NCBI GenBank assembly: GCA_024364735.1
Contig: JAGFNQ010001614.1
Location: 320,784 to 384,783, forward strand
Length of the DNA stretch: 64,000 nucleotides
Source of the DNA: Boesenbergia rotunda
Lineage: Eukaryota > Streptophyta > Magnoliopsida > Zingiberales > Zingiberaceae
Direction of reading: 5' to 3'
The position numbers and the translations under genes were made by a program. This document shows positions 12,063 to 22,926 of this stretch, in pieces (the first letter of the stretch is position 1; each line of letters begins with the position of its first letter). Below the pieces are notes generated by a model. The model was not told where the DNA came from and made no database searches. It saw only the letters and a program-made list of their open reading frames with translations.

Positions 12063-12112
12063 TTATTCGTTTAAGATAAAAGGTCAGTTAACTGACATAT
12101 TTCCATCCCTAT

Positions 12113-12393
12113 TGATGCATACAAGAGAAATAGTGGATCTTCTGCATCAACCCATTCCACTGGACACTTGGTTGGAAACTTTGGAACTACATCGATCTGC
12201 AACAGTGCACCACATGCAATGATTTAGAAGAAATAAACTAATTAGCAATTAATATCATCATAGGAAGCAACATTGAGTAATAGAAGCTGCCATTCAGGCA
12301 ATTAAATGTTCAACCAATTTATAGGCAATGCACTAACCTGCCACCATATGTCGCTTCAATCCTTCCATTTTGAATCTTCTCTTTTCATGGTTG
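12113..12393 (-). pseudogene. ACS: Acetyl-CoA synthetase gene fragment, downstream part
   Basis: On the minus strand two exon pieces flank a short intron with GT...AG ends (12197-12337). The first piece (12393-12338) encodes MKREDSKWKD, then a stop (TGA), then SDIWWQ. The second (12196-12113) encodes DVVPKFPTKCPVEWVDAEDP followed by LFLLYAS. These match plant plastidial acetyl-CoA synthetase just before the adenylate-forming motif (family: WVDAEDPLFLLYTSGSTGK). The similarity decays at that motif and stops before the retroelement leader at 12062. The retained intron shows a genomic fragment, not a retrocopy. The enzyme makes acetyl-CoA from acetate and ATP in plastids; this copy is non-functional. 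The upstream part of the first exon lies beyond the inserted Mutator-like element, at 18099-18116. Confidence 0.82.
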
Positions 12394-12402
12394 ATTGATT
12401 TT
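12394..12402. repeat. 9-bp target-site duplication, left copy
   Basis: ATTGATTTT directly before the element terminus CGACAATTTATC; the same nine bases follow the other terminus at 18090-18098. Confidence 0.88.
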
Positions 12403-13426
12403 CGACAATTTATCAAAGGGCGTACGTAATAATTGAAAATTATTAAAGAGCGCCCCATGATTTGTATTGTACCAAAGGGCGCACTCATTATAGTGAACTT
12501 CCTATTATACCCCTCCTGTTATCTATTGCCTTTCTCTTTCTCTCTCAGTAATAAATTCTGAGACGTCAGCACATGCAACGTGACTTAATTACTGACTTTT
12601 ATTTAAAATAATATATTACGAAATCGGCGCTAAATTAAAAAATGTAAGGTAATAATTGAAAAAATATTTCACTTAAAAAATTTCCCATCTAACGTGATTT
12701 AAAAATATAAATAAATGATTTTTATTTTTATTAATAGAAATTAATATATTAAATAATATTTAATAAATAAATTAATGTATAAAAAGTTTTTGAAACAAAT
12801 TATTGGATTTAAAAATATAAACAAATGATTTTTATATTTGATTAATACAAATTAATATATTAAATAATTTTAATAAATATATTAATGAATAAAATTTTTT
12901 TTGAAAAAATTTGACCGTGGGTCTGAAATAAAAATATTTCAGGCCTAGCGTGGGCTTGAAATTTTTTATTTCAGGCTCAGCGTGGGCCTGAAATATTTTT
13001 ATTTCAGGCTCACGTTGGGCCTGAAATCTTTTGATTCAGGTCCGACGTGAACTCAAATTTTTTTTCTATTTTAAAAATATATTAATATATAAAAAAACCT
13101 ATCAAAACACTTAATTTCAGATTCAAACGCAGGGCCTGAAATCATCCCAGGAGGGTCTGAAGTGAAATAACTTTAGATCCTATAAATAATTAATTTAATA
13201 AATAATAATGAAATATAAAAAAATATTATTAATATTAAAAAAATTTCAGTGCCCTTTGGCCTGAAGTCATCCGACTTCAGGCCTAAGGAGGCCTGAAGTC
13301 TGATGACTTCAGGCCCTCCATTATTTAATTAAAATTTTTTTTATAAAAGTATAATATATAATTACATATTATTTATAATTTTTATAAAAAAATATAATAT
13401 ATAATTGCATAATAATAAAATACTAT
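12403..13426 (+). repeat. Left arm (long TIR) of the Mutator-like element
   Basis: Inverted match to 14119-14935 (partial) and 17176-18089. Contains the terminal sequence, then AT-rich DNA, then from about 12905 a series of short palindromes built on GGCCTGAA...TTCAGGCC. Confidence 0.85.
12905..13325 (+). repeat. Array of GGCCTGAA...TTCAGGCC palindromes (left arm)
   Basis: About six hairpin-capable units: a GGGCCTGAAAT half, an AT-rich or short spacer, and ATTTCAGGCC. Two at 13260-13320 instead read GGCCTGAAGTC...GACTTCAGGCC. The same array appears inverted at 14225-14660 and, shortened, at 17280-17575. Confidence 0.8.
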
Positions 13427-13750
13427 AAGAGTGGTTTATGTATATCAGTGAGTTTTGAGCAAAACTCATTAATGGACCTACCATATTTGGAATTCTGAAA
13501 ACTCTATATCAGTAGATAGGGTTGAGCTATGAGATGAGATTTTGGGTGCCGAAACCTCTAATCTTGCTGTATCACCAATGTTATAGGAGTGGTTTAGGTA
13601 TATCAGTGAGTTTTGAGCAAAACTCACTGATGAACCTACTATATTTGGAATTCTGAAAACTTTATATCTGTAGATAGGGTTGAGCTAGGAGATGAGATTT
13701 TAGTTGCCGAAACCTCTAATCTTGCTGTATTACCAATGCTATAGGAGTGG
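13427..13750 (-). repeat. 158-bp satellite units, two copies inverted
   Basis: CTTGCTGTAT recurs with 158-bp spacing (13563, 13721). These are the reverse complement of the units at 13790-14118 and 14948-17175. Confidence 0.88.
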
Positions 13751-14118
13751 CACCTAAAATCTTGCTCAAAACTCACTGATAGACCTAAACCACTCCTATA
13801 GCATTGGTGATACAGCAAGATTAGAGGTTTCGGCACCTAAAATCTCATCTCCTAGCTCAACCCTGTCTACTGATATAAAATTTTCAGAATTCCAAATATA
13901 GTAGGTCCATCAGTGAGTTTTGCTCAAAACTCACTGATATACCTAAACCACTCTTATAACATTGGTGATACAGCAAGATTAGAGGTTTCGGCACCCAAAA
14001 TCTCATCTCATAGCTCAACCCTGTCTACTGATATAGAGTTTTCAGAATTCCAAATATAGTAGGTCCATCAGTGAGTTTTGTCCAAAACTCACTGATATAC
14101 ATAAACCACTCTTATAGC
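13751..14118 (+). repeat. 158-bp satellite units, two copies direct after orientation switch
   Basis: ACAGCAAGATT at 13812 and 13970 (158 apart). The switch centre near 13750-13790 is a palindrome in which CCACTCCTATAGCATTGGT pairs with the end of the inverted units. A partial unit fills the centre. Confidence 0.85.
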
Positions 14119-14942
14119 ATTTTATTATTATGTAATTATATATTATATTTTTTTTATAAAAATTATATATAATATGTAATTATATATTATACTTTTATAA
14201 AATTTTTTTTTAATTAAATAATGGAGGGCCTGAAGTCATAAAAAATTCAGGCCCTCCTTGGGCCTGAAGTCATCAGACTTCAGGCCCTCCTTAGGCCTGA
14301 AGTATGACTTCAGGCCAAAGGGCACTGAAATTTTTTTAATATTAATAATATTTTTTTATGTTTAATTATTATTTATTAAATTAATTATTTATAGGATCTA
14401 AAGTTATTTGACTTCAGACCCTCCTCGGATGACTTCAGGCCCTGCGTTTGAATCTGAAATTAAGTGTTTTGATAGGTTTTTTATATATTAATATATTTTT
14501 AAAATAGAAAAAAAATTTGAGTTAACGTCGGGCCTGAATCAAAAGATTTCAGGCCCAACGTGGGCCTGAAATAAAAATATTTTAGACCCACGCTGGGCCT
14601 GAAATAAAAAATTTCAAGCCCACGCTAGGCCTGAAATAAAAATATTTCAGGCCCATGGTCATATTTTTTCAAAAAAAATTTTATTCATTAATATATTTAT
14701 TAAATTTTATTTAATATATTAATTTGTATTAATCAAATATAAAAATCATTTATTTATATTTTTAAATACAACAGTTTGTTTCAAAAATTTTTTTCATACA
14801 TTAATTTATTTATTAAATATTATTTAATATATTAATTTCTATTAATCAAAAATAAAAATAATTTATTTATATTTTTAAATCACGTTGGTTGAGAAATATT
14901 TTAAGTGAAATATTTTTTCAATTATTACCTTACGTAAGGTAA
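14119..14942 (-). repeat. Internal copy of the right arm, truncated at a palindromic junction
   Basis: Reverse complement of about 12640-13426. It stops at TTACCTTACGTAAGGTAA (14925-14942), an 18-bp perfect palindrome where the sequence folds back into the left-arm orientation for about 15 bp and then enters the satellite units. Confidence 0.82.
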
Positions 14943-14947
14943 AAATT

Positions 14948-17175
14948 GAACCACTCCTATAGCATTGGAGATACAGCAAGATTAGAGGTTTCGGCATCAA
15001 AAATCTCATCTCCTAGCTCAACCCTGTCTACTGATATAGAGTTTTCAGAATTCCAAATATGGTAGGTCTATCAGTGAGTTTTGCTCAAAACTCACTGATA
15101 TACCTAAACCACTCTTATAGCATTTCTGATACAGCAAGATTAGAGGTTTCGACACCTAAAATCTCATCTCCTAACTCAACCTTGTTTACTGATATAGGGT
15201 TTTCAGAATTCCAAATATGGTAGGTCCATCAGTGAGTTTTGCTCAAAACTCACTGATATACCTAAACCACTCCTATAGCATTGATGATACAGCAAGATTA
15301 GAGGTTTCGGCACCCAAAATCTCATCTCCTAGCTCAACCCTGTCTACTGATATAGAGTTTTCAGATTTCCAAATATGGTAGGTCCATCAGTGAGTTTTGC
15401 TCAAAACTCACTGATATACCTAAACTACTCTTATAGCATTGGTGATACAGCAAGATTAGAGGTTTCGGCACCCAAAATCTCATCTCTTAGCTCAACCCTG
15501 TCTACTGATATAGAGTTTTCAGAATTCCAAATATGGTAGGTCCATCAGTGAGTTTTGCTGAAAACTCACTAATATACCTAAACCACTCCTATAGCATTGG
15601 TGATACAGCAAGATTAGAGGTTTCGGCACCCAAAATCTCATCTCCTAGCTCAACCCTGTCTACTGATATAGGGTTTTCAGAATTCCAAATATGGTAGGTC
15701 CGTCAGTGAGTTTTGCTCAAAACTCACTGATATACCTAAACCACTCCTATAACATTGGTGATATAATAAGATTAGAGATTTCGGCACCCAAAATCTCATC
15801 TCCTAGCTCAACCCTGTCTACTGATATAGAGTTTTCAGAATTCCAAATATGGTAGGTCTATCAGTGAGTTTTGCTCAAAACTCACTGATATACCTAAACC
15901 ACTCCTATAGTATTGGTGATACAGCAAGATTAGAAGTTTCGGCACCTAAAATCTCATCTCCTAGCTCAACCCTGTCTACAGATATAAAGTTTTTAGAATT
16001 CCAAATATAGTAGGTCCATCAGTGAGTTTTGCTCAAAACTCACTGATATACCTAAACCACTCTTATAGCATTGATGATACAGCAAGATTAGATATTTCGG
16101 CACCCAAAATCTCATCTCCTAGCTCAACCCTGTCTACTGATATAGAGTTTTCAGAATTCCAAATATGGTAGGTCCGTCAGTGAGTTTTGCTCAAAACTCA
16201 CTGATATACCTAAACCACTCCTATAGCATTGGTGATACAACAAGATTAGAGGTTTCGGTACCCAAAATCTTATCTCCTAGCTCAACCCTGTCTACTAATA
16301 TAGAGTTTTCAGAATTCCAAATATGGTAGGTCTATCAGTGAGTTTTGTTTAAAACTCACTGATATACCTAAACCACTCCTATAGCATTGGTGATACAGCA
16401 AGATTAGAGGTTTCGGCACCTAAAATCTCATCTCCTAGCTCAACCCTGTCTACTCATATAGGGTTTTCAGAATTTCAAATATGGTAGGTCCATCAGTGAG
16501 TTTTTGCTCAAAACTCACTGATATACCTAAACCACTCCTATAGCATTGATGATACAGCAAAATTAAAGGTTTTGGCACCCAAAATCTCATCTCTTAGCTC
16601 AACCCTGTCTACTGATATAGAGTTTTCAGAATTCCAAATATGGTAGGTGTATCAGTGAGTTTTGCTCAAAACTCACTGATATACCTAAACCACTCCTATA
16701 GCATTGGTGATACAGCAAGATTAGAGGTTTCGTCATCCAAAATCTCATCTCCTAGCTCAACCCTGTCTACTGATATAGAGTTTTCAGAATTCCAAATATG
16801 GTTGGTCCATCAGTGAGTTTTGCTCAAAACTCACTGATATACCTAAACCACTGCTATAACATTGGTGATACAGCAAGATTAGAGGTTTCGGCACCCAAAA
16901 TCTCATCTCCTAGCTCAACCCTATCTACTGATATAGGGTTTTCAGAATTCCAAATATGGTAGGTCCGTCAGTGAGTTTTGCTCAAAACTCGCTGATATAC
17001 CTAAACCACTCCTATAGCATTGGTGATACAACAAGATTAGAGGTTTCGGCACCCAAAATCTCATCTCCTAGCTCAACCCTATCTACTGATATAGAGTTTT
17101 CAGAATTCCAAATATGGTAGGTCCATCAGTGAGTTTTACTCAAAACTCACTGATATACATAAACTACTCTTATAG
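14948..17175 (+). repeat. 158-bp satellite-like tandem array, about 14 units
   Basis: The landmark ACAGCAAGATT (or a one- or two-base variant) recurs at 14974, 15131, 15289, 15447, 15605, 15763, 15921, 16079, 16237, 16395, 16554, 16712, 16870 and 17028, that is every 158 bp (157 and 159 once each). Units differ by a few bases. Each contains the hairpin TCAGTGAGTTTTG-CT-CAAAACTCACTGA with 13-bp perfect arms that can be extended through AGGT/ACCT. No open frame is conserved. Confidence 0.93.
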
Positions 17176-18089
17176 CATTTTATTATTATGTAATTATATA
17201 TTATATTTTTTTATAAAAATTATAAATAATATGTAATTATATATTATACTTTTTATAAAAAAATTTTTAAATTAAATAATGGACGACCCTCCTTGGGCAT
17301 GAAGTCATCAGACTTCAGGCCCTCCTTAGACCTAAAGTCGGATGACTTCAGGCCAAAGGGCACTGAATTTTTTTTTAATATTAATAATATTTTTTATGTT
17401 TAATTATTATTTATTAAATTAATTATTTATAGGATCTGAAGTTATTTGACTTCAGACCCTCCTGGGATGACTTCAGGCCCTGCGTTTGAATCTGAAATTA
17501 AGTGTTTTGATAGGTTTTTTTATATATTAATATATTTTTAAAATAGAAAAAAATTTTGAGTTCACGTCGGGTCTGAATCAAATTTTTTCAAAAAAAAAAT
17601 TATTCATTAATATATTTATTAAATATTATTTAATATATTAATTTGTATTAATCAAATATAAAAATCATTTATTTATATTTTTAAATCCAACCATTTGTTT
17701 AAAAACTTTTTATACATTAATTTATTTATTAAATATTATTTAATATATTAATTTCTATTAATCAAAAATAAAAATCATTTATTTATATTTTTAAATCACG
17801 TTAGATGGAAAATTTTTTAAGTGAAATATTTTTTCAATTATTATTTTACGTTTTTTATTTTAGCGCCGATTTTATAATATATTATTTTAAATAAAAGTCA
17901 GTAATTAAATCATGTTGCATGTGCTGACGTCTCAGAATTTATTACTGAGAGAGAAAGAGAAAGACAATAGATAACAGGAGGGGTATAAGAGGAAGTTCAC
18001 TATAATGAGTGCGCCCTTTGGTACAATACAAATCATGGGACGCCTTTTGATAATTTCCAATTATTACGTACGTCTTTGGTAAATTGCCG
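17176..18089 (-). repeat. Right arm (TIR) of the Mutator-like element
   Basis: Reverse complement of the left arm out to the terminus TTGCCG. Compared with the internal copy it lacks about 120 bp of the palindrome array near 17575, probably lost by recombination between palindrome repeats. Confidence 0.85.
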
Positions 18090-18098
18090 ATTGATTTT
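18090..18098. repeat. 9-bp target-site duplication, right copy
   Basis: ATTGATTTT, identical to 12394-12402. Confidence 0.88.
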
Positions 18099-18116
18099 CA
18101 TAAACAAAGCATAAGT
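18099..18116 (-). pseudogene. ACS: Acetyl-CoA synthetase exon, upstream part split by the insertion
   Basis: On the minus strand a splice-acceptor-like CCTTGTAG precedes codons for LCFVYE, which continue through the target duplication into the piece at 12393-12338. The joined exon would be 83 bp and matches the family segment ending in the KW..G.D.WWQ motif. It shows that the transposon landed in coding sequence. Further upstream exons are not recognisable in 18117-18480. Confidence 0.7.
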
Positions 18117-18488
18117 CTACAAGGAAATTGAATCTTGCCCCTTTGAAAATCACAAGTGCTCGCCAAAACATATATATTATCCTACGACCCATTTGTTATG
18201 TCTAACAAATTCTATATCAGTATGGTGTAAACAATCCATACAGACCCATTTTATGGTCTAGCCTCTACTAAACTTCATCACCAACTCAACTATTATATAT
18301 ATTGCAAATGTGAATAAAAATAAATAAATAAATAACTACGTGAAATAATTCAACATTGAAAAAAAATAATTTAATCACCCTGTTAAAATGATAAAACATT
18401 ATTAATGAGATTTACCGTACGGAACAATAATTATTATAGAACAGATTAGCCGTGAAGTCCAACTATGGATGATCCGTCGAGGCCGGCG

Positions 18489-18500
18489 TCAACGTTGACC
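18489..18500. promoter_or_regulatory. Palindromic W-box pair
   Basis: GTCAACGTTGAC, followed by C, gives back-to-back TTGAC(C) cores, the binding core of WRKY factors. It lies about 780 bp before the start codon. Confidence 0.45.
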
Positions 18501-18586
18501 GGCTAATTAGAAGTCCGCCATTTCCACTCCGAATAAGACGCACCATACACTACGGCCTTAAATGACTTTGGGTTCTTTTCTCTGCT

Positions 18587-18600
18587 GTCAAAGTTGACCA
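18587..18600. promoter_or_regulatory. Second palindromic W-box pair
   Basis: GTCAAAGTTGACCA has the same back-to-back TTGAC arrangement, 98 bp downstream of the first pair. Confidence 0.45.
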
Positions 18601-19153
18601 TCCGCAATGGCCTGAAGTTTTTATGGTGCTCGTGATTATCGAAACCTACTTGACAACAAAACTTAAACGGGCTCATATATTTTATCGGTTCGATTATTTT
18701 TATAATTAATCAATATTAATTAAATATTATATTAATTAATAAATTAATAATAATAAAAAGCTGTTGGGTGTCAGTAGCCGTTCAAACCTCCTCACGGTGC
18801 CGTAGTGGTGCCGAGCTAGCACTGTCGCTGGCTACGGCCGTGCACCGTCGCGCGGTCCCACGTCGTCGTAATTATGACGCTACCGTTCGTACGGGTCACG
18901 TTGATCCCATGCGGTGGTAATGGTCAAGTGGGGGCAGGGGCCGCATAAATCGTGTTTTTTTTTTTTTTTCACTTTTATTGCGCGAACGGAATCCGTTGCA
19001 GGAATTAACTCGGAGAAGGAAGAAAAAACCGAGCTGGGAATAGATTTTTTTAAAAATTAAATTAAAAAATTGAGAGTTAAAGAAAGAGGCGACGTGTCGG
19101 TGTCAGGCTTTACCTGTCCGACGTGGCCACCTCTCCGTCGGGCTCTCGAACGT

Positions 19154-19160
19154 TATAAAG
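19154..19160 (+). promoter_or_regulatory. TATA box of the RING gene
   Basis: TATAAAG in a GC-rich context, 108 bp before the predicted ATG; transcription would start near 19185, giving a short 5' UTR. Confidence 0.6.
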
Positions 19161-19267
19161 GGATCACTCCCCGACTTGCCTCACGCCATTTCGTGCGCTC
19201 TTTTTCTTGGAGACCGAAGACATCGTCGGCGTGCGTGGTGGGGAGTCTTGGATCTGGATCTGCAGCC

Positions 19268-20525
19268 ATGGCCGTGCAAACCATCGGTTTCCCCTCCGAA
19301 TTCGGTGCTCGGTAAGTTAGTCGCAGTGGATCCGTTCTTCTCGTCTGGAACTTTATCTCTCGATTCGACTCTTTTAAGATCGATCGCGTTGTTGTGATTG
19401 GTTTTTTTAGGGGAATCGATGAACTCCAGATGCTGCAGCAAGACCCCAGGCATGTTTGCAGCAATCTTGGGATCGGTGAGTGAATGCCCTTCCTCTGCTT
19501 TTGACTCGTTCGCTTTGAGGTCGATTGGGTGAGATTGTGCTTGTGGATGGTGCAGGGGAGCAGCAGCAGTCCCAGATCCGGACTGATCCTAGTCTGTTTG
19601 GTGAACGGAAGAGAGAGCAGACTTGCAATGTCTCCGCTCCAGCGAAGCGCCCTCGGGCGGAATCCGTCGCTTTGAATGGTTACAATCGTGTGGCGACATC
19701 GCCGGTTTTACCCTATCTCGATCAGACTGCCAACGCGCCTGTGAAGCTCGCTGGAACAATCCCTGGATTTCTTCCGCAGAGTCGATTTCCGGAATCCTGC
19801 GCGACTTCCACCAGCGGCCGGCATGCCTCGTCTTTGCAGCCCGTCTCGGCTTCTTTCGGCAATCTCGTTTCTCTTGTCTACCAGCAGAATTTGGAAATTG
19901 ACACCTTCATCCGCCTCCAGGTATCTTGGTCTCTGCTCATTATGCGGATTTTTCAGTGTTCTTTTTTGTCTCGTCGATGATTAATTTTTCTCGATTGCAG
20001 AACGAGAGAATGCTTCGTGAGTTGAAGGAGATGCGAACCCGACATTGCCAAGCCGTTCTATCCTTGCTACCGAAGCAAGCGGCGAAAAGTTTGATTGAGA
20101 AGGAAGCGGAGTTACAGAGCGCTGCCCGCCGGAACTCGGAATTGGAGGAGAAGGTGCGGCAGATGAGCGAGGAGAACCGGTTCTGGTTCAACGTGGCCAA
20201 GAACAACGAAGCCGTCGCGAGCAACCTTCGTTCGAGCCTTGAACAAGCCTTGCTTCGGGGCGGCGCCCCCTACGGAGACGCCGGTTTAGTCGCCGCCGAC
20301 GTGTTCCCCGACACCGACGACGTGGAGTCCTGCTGCGAAGCGGAGAACTCCGTGACCGAAGCACGGCAGGGGAAAGCCTGCAAGGCGTGCGGCGTGAGGG
20401 ACGTCTCCGTTCTGCTGCTGCCCTGCCGACACCTGTGCCTTTGCGAGGACTGCGAGCCCGGCGCCGACGGGTGTCCCCTCTGCGGCACCGCCAAGAAGAA
20501 TTCCTTCCGTGTCCTGATGTGCTGA
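19268..20525 (+). CDS. BOI-like: BOI-type RING-finger E3 ubiquitin ligase
   Basis: Four exons (19268-19311, 19411-19475, 19556-19920, 20001-20525), all with GT-AG junctions that keep frame, encode 332 residues starting MAVQTIGFPSEFGARG. The N-terminal half is low complexity with a basic PAKRPRAE stretch. Residues ~159-245 form a coiled coil carrying EENRFWFNVAKNNEAVASN, the conserved segment before the RING in BOI/BRG proteins. The C-terminal RING is C3HC4: C285, C288, C300, H302, C306, C309, C316, C319, ending NSFRVLMC at the extreme C terminus, as in this family. BOI proteins ubiquitinate nuclear partners and act in pathogen, stress and gibberellin responses; the substrate here is unknown. 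Full length, no defects. The start was chosen for the splice frame and the TATA box upstream. Exons are GC-rich compared with the surrounding repeats. Confidence 0.93.
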
Positions 20526-22699
20526 TGGCCGCCGATTGGGGGGTTTCACGGTTTGTTTCGTTGTTCGCTCAGCGTCCGATGGTGTAATTTACTCCTTTTT
20601 TTTTTTGTTTTTGTTTTTGTCTTATCAATTTACGAAACGGTAAAAGAGATCCTTTCATATTTTTATTTTAATTTGAGGGATTTTATTGTCGTCTAATTTA
20701 GCCGATATTATTATTTCTTTTATCTATTATTGGCTGGGTGGTGTAGTAGATCGCATTGATTACGGTCGAACATGGAAATATTAATTTGACTTGTCTTTTA
20801 TATCTTACTTTTTTGGCTTTCGGTTTCAGGAAGTTTGTTGCTTTCTTTAATGGCATGGCATGATCCATCGGCCACAACCCGGGTGGTGGTGGTGGTGGTG
20901 GTGAACAAAGCGCCCAAAATAAATGCAAAGTAGCACAACCCAACAAAGCACCAAATGACTTGATGCAACGCTCTCTGAAAATCATAAGGAATCCGTAACT
21001 CTTCTTCTTTTACTGTCAACTACCTGATATGAATATTGGTGATCGGTTAACAATTAAATATCAATTAATTTACTGTTAGTTTCGTTAGGTTTCGATTGTC
21101 CGGATCATTTTATATTTAAAAGTAAAAAAAAATTAAAATTTATCAAATTAAAATTTTAAATTCAACTGATTAGTTTGATTTAACTGAATTTTATCGAATT
21201 TTTAATCGTCCTTAATAATATCGCAACTGTCCCATCTTATCCCATTTCTAATCAACCACACTTATTCGAAGTTTAACAAATAAATGATTCTTTATTTGGA
21301 GGCAAAAACTTGCGTGTAAAATCTGGTGCCGGCCTCAGGCTGGAAGATATCTCACGCCAAAATTGCATAGAGGATTCGAGGAAAGAATAAAGAGACCGAC
21401 TCGTGAGGCTACAGACTTTTCCAATTTCCACCTTCGACTTTTCGCCAGCTCCACTGCATGCATCATGCCTCACACGCCTTGTCCCACCACGATAAATCTA
21501 ACTGGGAGTGGAATTGAAAGAGCGAGCAGGACGTGGTGTTCAGCGAAGGCGACAGGGGGCTGCAAGATTTTGCAGGTCACAGTTAAGGCTGCACTGCAAA
21601 CAGTGATGTTAAAGAGTTTAATATTTTAAAAAATAAATTTCCTTATCAAATCATTTATTTTTTTCGACTAAAGCAGAAGATTAGATAGAATTGACTTTTT
21701 TTTGTGTAAAAATATTATTATTTCTTTAGACCCCAGCTAAATAAAAGTGTTGAGTTTTTATTTTATTTTAAATGAAAAACAAAACAAAACAAAACAAAAA
21801 TCTGATATGCATGTCGACAAATCACTATCATAAAAGTTTATGATTCTTTTCATATGGCCCTACTCTTTAAAAAATTAAAAGTGAAAAAAATTGATAACGT
21901 TCACTCTGATGTTTTAAACAGCCTTTTAGATGAGATAAACTTATTCTCCTAAAAAAAAAAAATCCTAAATCCTATAGGATTCGATTCCTACTCTAGAATT
22001 AAAATTCTACCATCGAATACCAATTTTATTAAAATTCTATTATAAAAATATTATTATTTTATAATTTAAATATTCAAATTTTACGAAGAAAAGTCAGCAT
22101 TTACCATAGATGATATTTTTATATTTAGCAGGCTTTTGCACCATGTTTTTTTTTATATTTAATAATTCAGACAATTAATTCAAGAGATAGATGATATTTT
22201 TTTTTGGAAAATTTTCCAAATGATGTACATAGATTTCTAAAATATCAAAAGACATATTATAGTTTGTGCACCTAATTTTCTGCTATTCCTATTCTATATC
22301 TCTTGCCAACCTCTCTTCCTAGACTCTATTTTTTCAAGCATCCAAGTAACTTTTTAAGAAATTTTAAATCGAAAATTAATTATGTAATTCGGATACACAT
22401 CATCTCATCTCTCTCTTTGATGCTCTTATAAATACAACGTCATCATAAATCTCTCCTTGCTTACCATACCCCTTCCTATAATTTGACGGAATTGCAAAAG
22501 GAGCAAGTAGAAAGCGGGAGTAATATCGTATGGCGTTCAATAAGGGCAATTACATTCAAGAACTACGTCGTTAAAGAACTATGCCGTTGAAGAACATCGG
22601 TGTTGAAATTTTTTTTTAAGCAAGTCTTAATTTGATAGAACAAGATAAATACAAATTTAGTGATGTATATACTTGAACCAAGTTTTGATATCATATTTT
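20526..22699. other. Intergenic, no gene recognised
   Basis: 3' UTR of the RING gene at the start, then AT-rich DNA. A (GGT)n run lies at about 20881-20903 and an AAAAC run at about 21775-21800. The open frames here are short and unsupported. Confidence 0.6.
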
Positions 22700-22926
22700 G
22701 GGGGTGTTTGGTTTGTATTTTCCAGTCTGTTTTTCATTTTCATTTTCTGTAGAAAATGCAGTTTTCTAAAAAACATGTTTGGTTTGTATTTTCCAGCTTT
22801 ATTTTCCAAAACAAACATAGCGTTTTCTAGAAAACTGGAGAATGAAAAAAAGTCATTTTCCAGAAAACTAGAAAATGCGATTTTCTGGAAAATGAAAATG
22901 AAAAATGGAACAAACTAAACGCCCCC
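22700..22926. mobile_element. Short MITE, hAT-like termini
   Basis: GGGGGTGTTTGGTTTG at the left and CAAACTAAACGCCCCC at the right are near-inverted termini of a type common in plant hAT MITEs. The interior is a set of palindromic TTTTCTAGAAAA-like words. I find no convincing 8-bp target duplication, so the class is tentative. Confidence 0.6.

Larger units (their letters stand above)
12403..18089. mobile_element. Non-autonomous Mutator-like element with internal satellite array
   Basis: Perfect 9-bp target duplications flank the element, diagnostic of the Mutator superfamily. The termini CGACAATTTATCAAAGGGCG (left) and the reverse complement of the right end (CGGCAATTTACCAAAGACG) agree, and the similarity continues for roughly 800-1000 bp per arm, including ACCAAAGGGCGCAC and an AT-rich inner part. 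Between the arms lie 158-bp tandem repeats, 2 inverted plus 2 direct, then a second right-hand arm copy, then about 14 more direct repeats. No transposase frame is seen, so mobility would need a helper. The element sits in an exon of the acetyl-CoA synthetase fragment. Confidence 0.88.
18117..19153 (+). promoter_or_regulatory. Upstream region of the RING gene
   Basis: No gene seen. AT-rich up to 18760, then GC-rich with a T16 run at 18955-18970. Contains two palindromic W-box pairs (see separate entries), a single TGGTCAA near 18919, and GACGTGGCCA near 19120 (ACGT core). This is the probable promoter of the gene starting at 19268. Confidence 0.5.

Noticed and set aside
14948..17175. CRISPR-like regular repeats
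   Set aside because: Units are 158 bp with no unique spacers and sit in a plant transposon; a tandem satellite fits, not a CRISPR array.
12403..18089. Captured host gene inside the Mutator-like element
   Set aside because: The interior is repeats only; the acetyl-CoA synthetase pieces are outside the termini and interrupted by the insertion, not carried by it.
19153..19464. Minus-strand ORFs of 90-103 codons opposite the RING gene
   Set aside because: Antisense shadows of GC-rich exons and leader.
20286..20549. Antisense ORFs over the RING domain
   Set aside because: Shadows of the C-rich coding sequence on the other strand.
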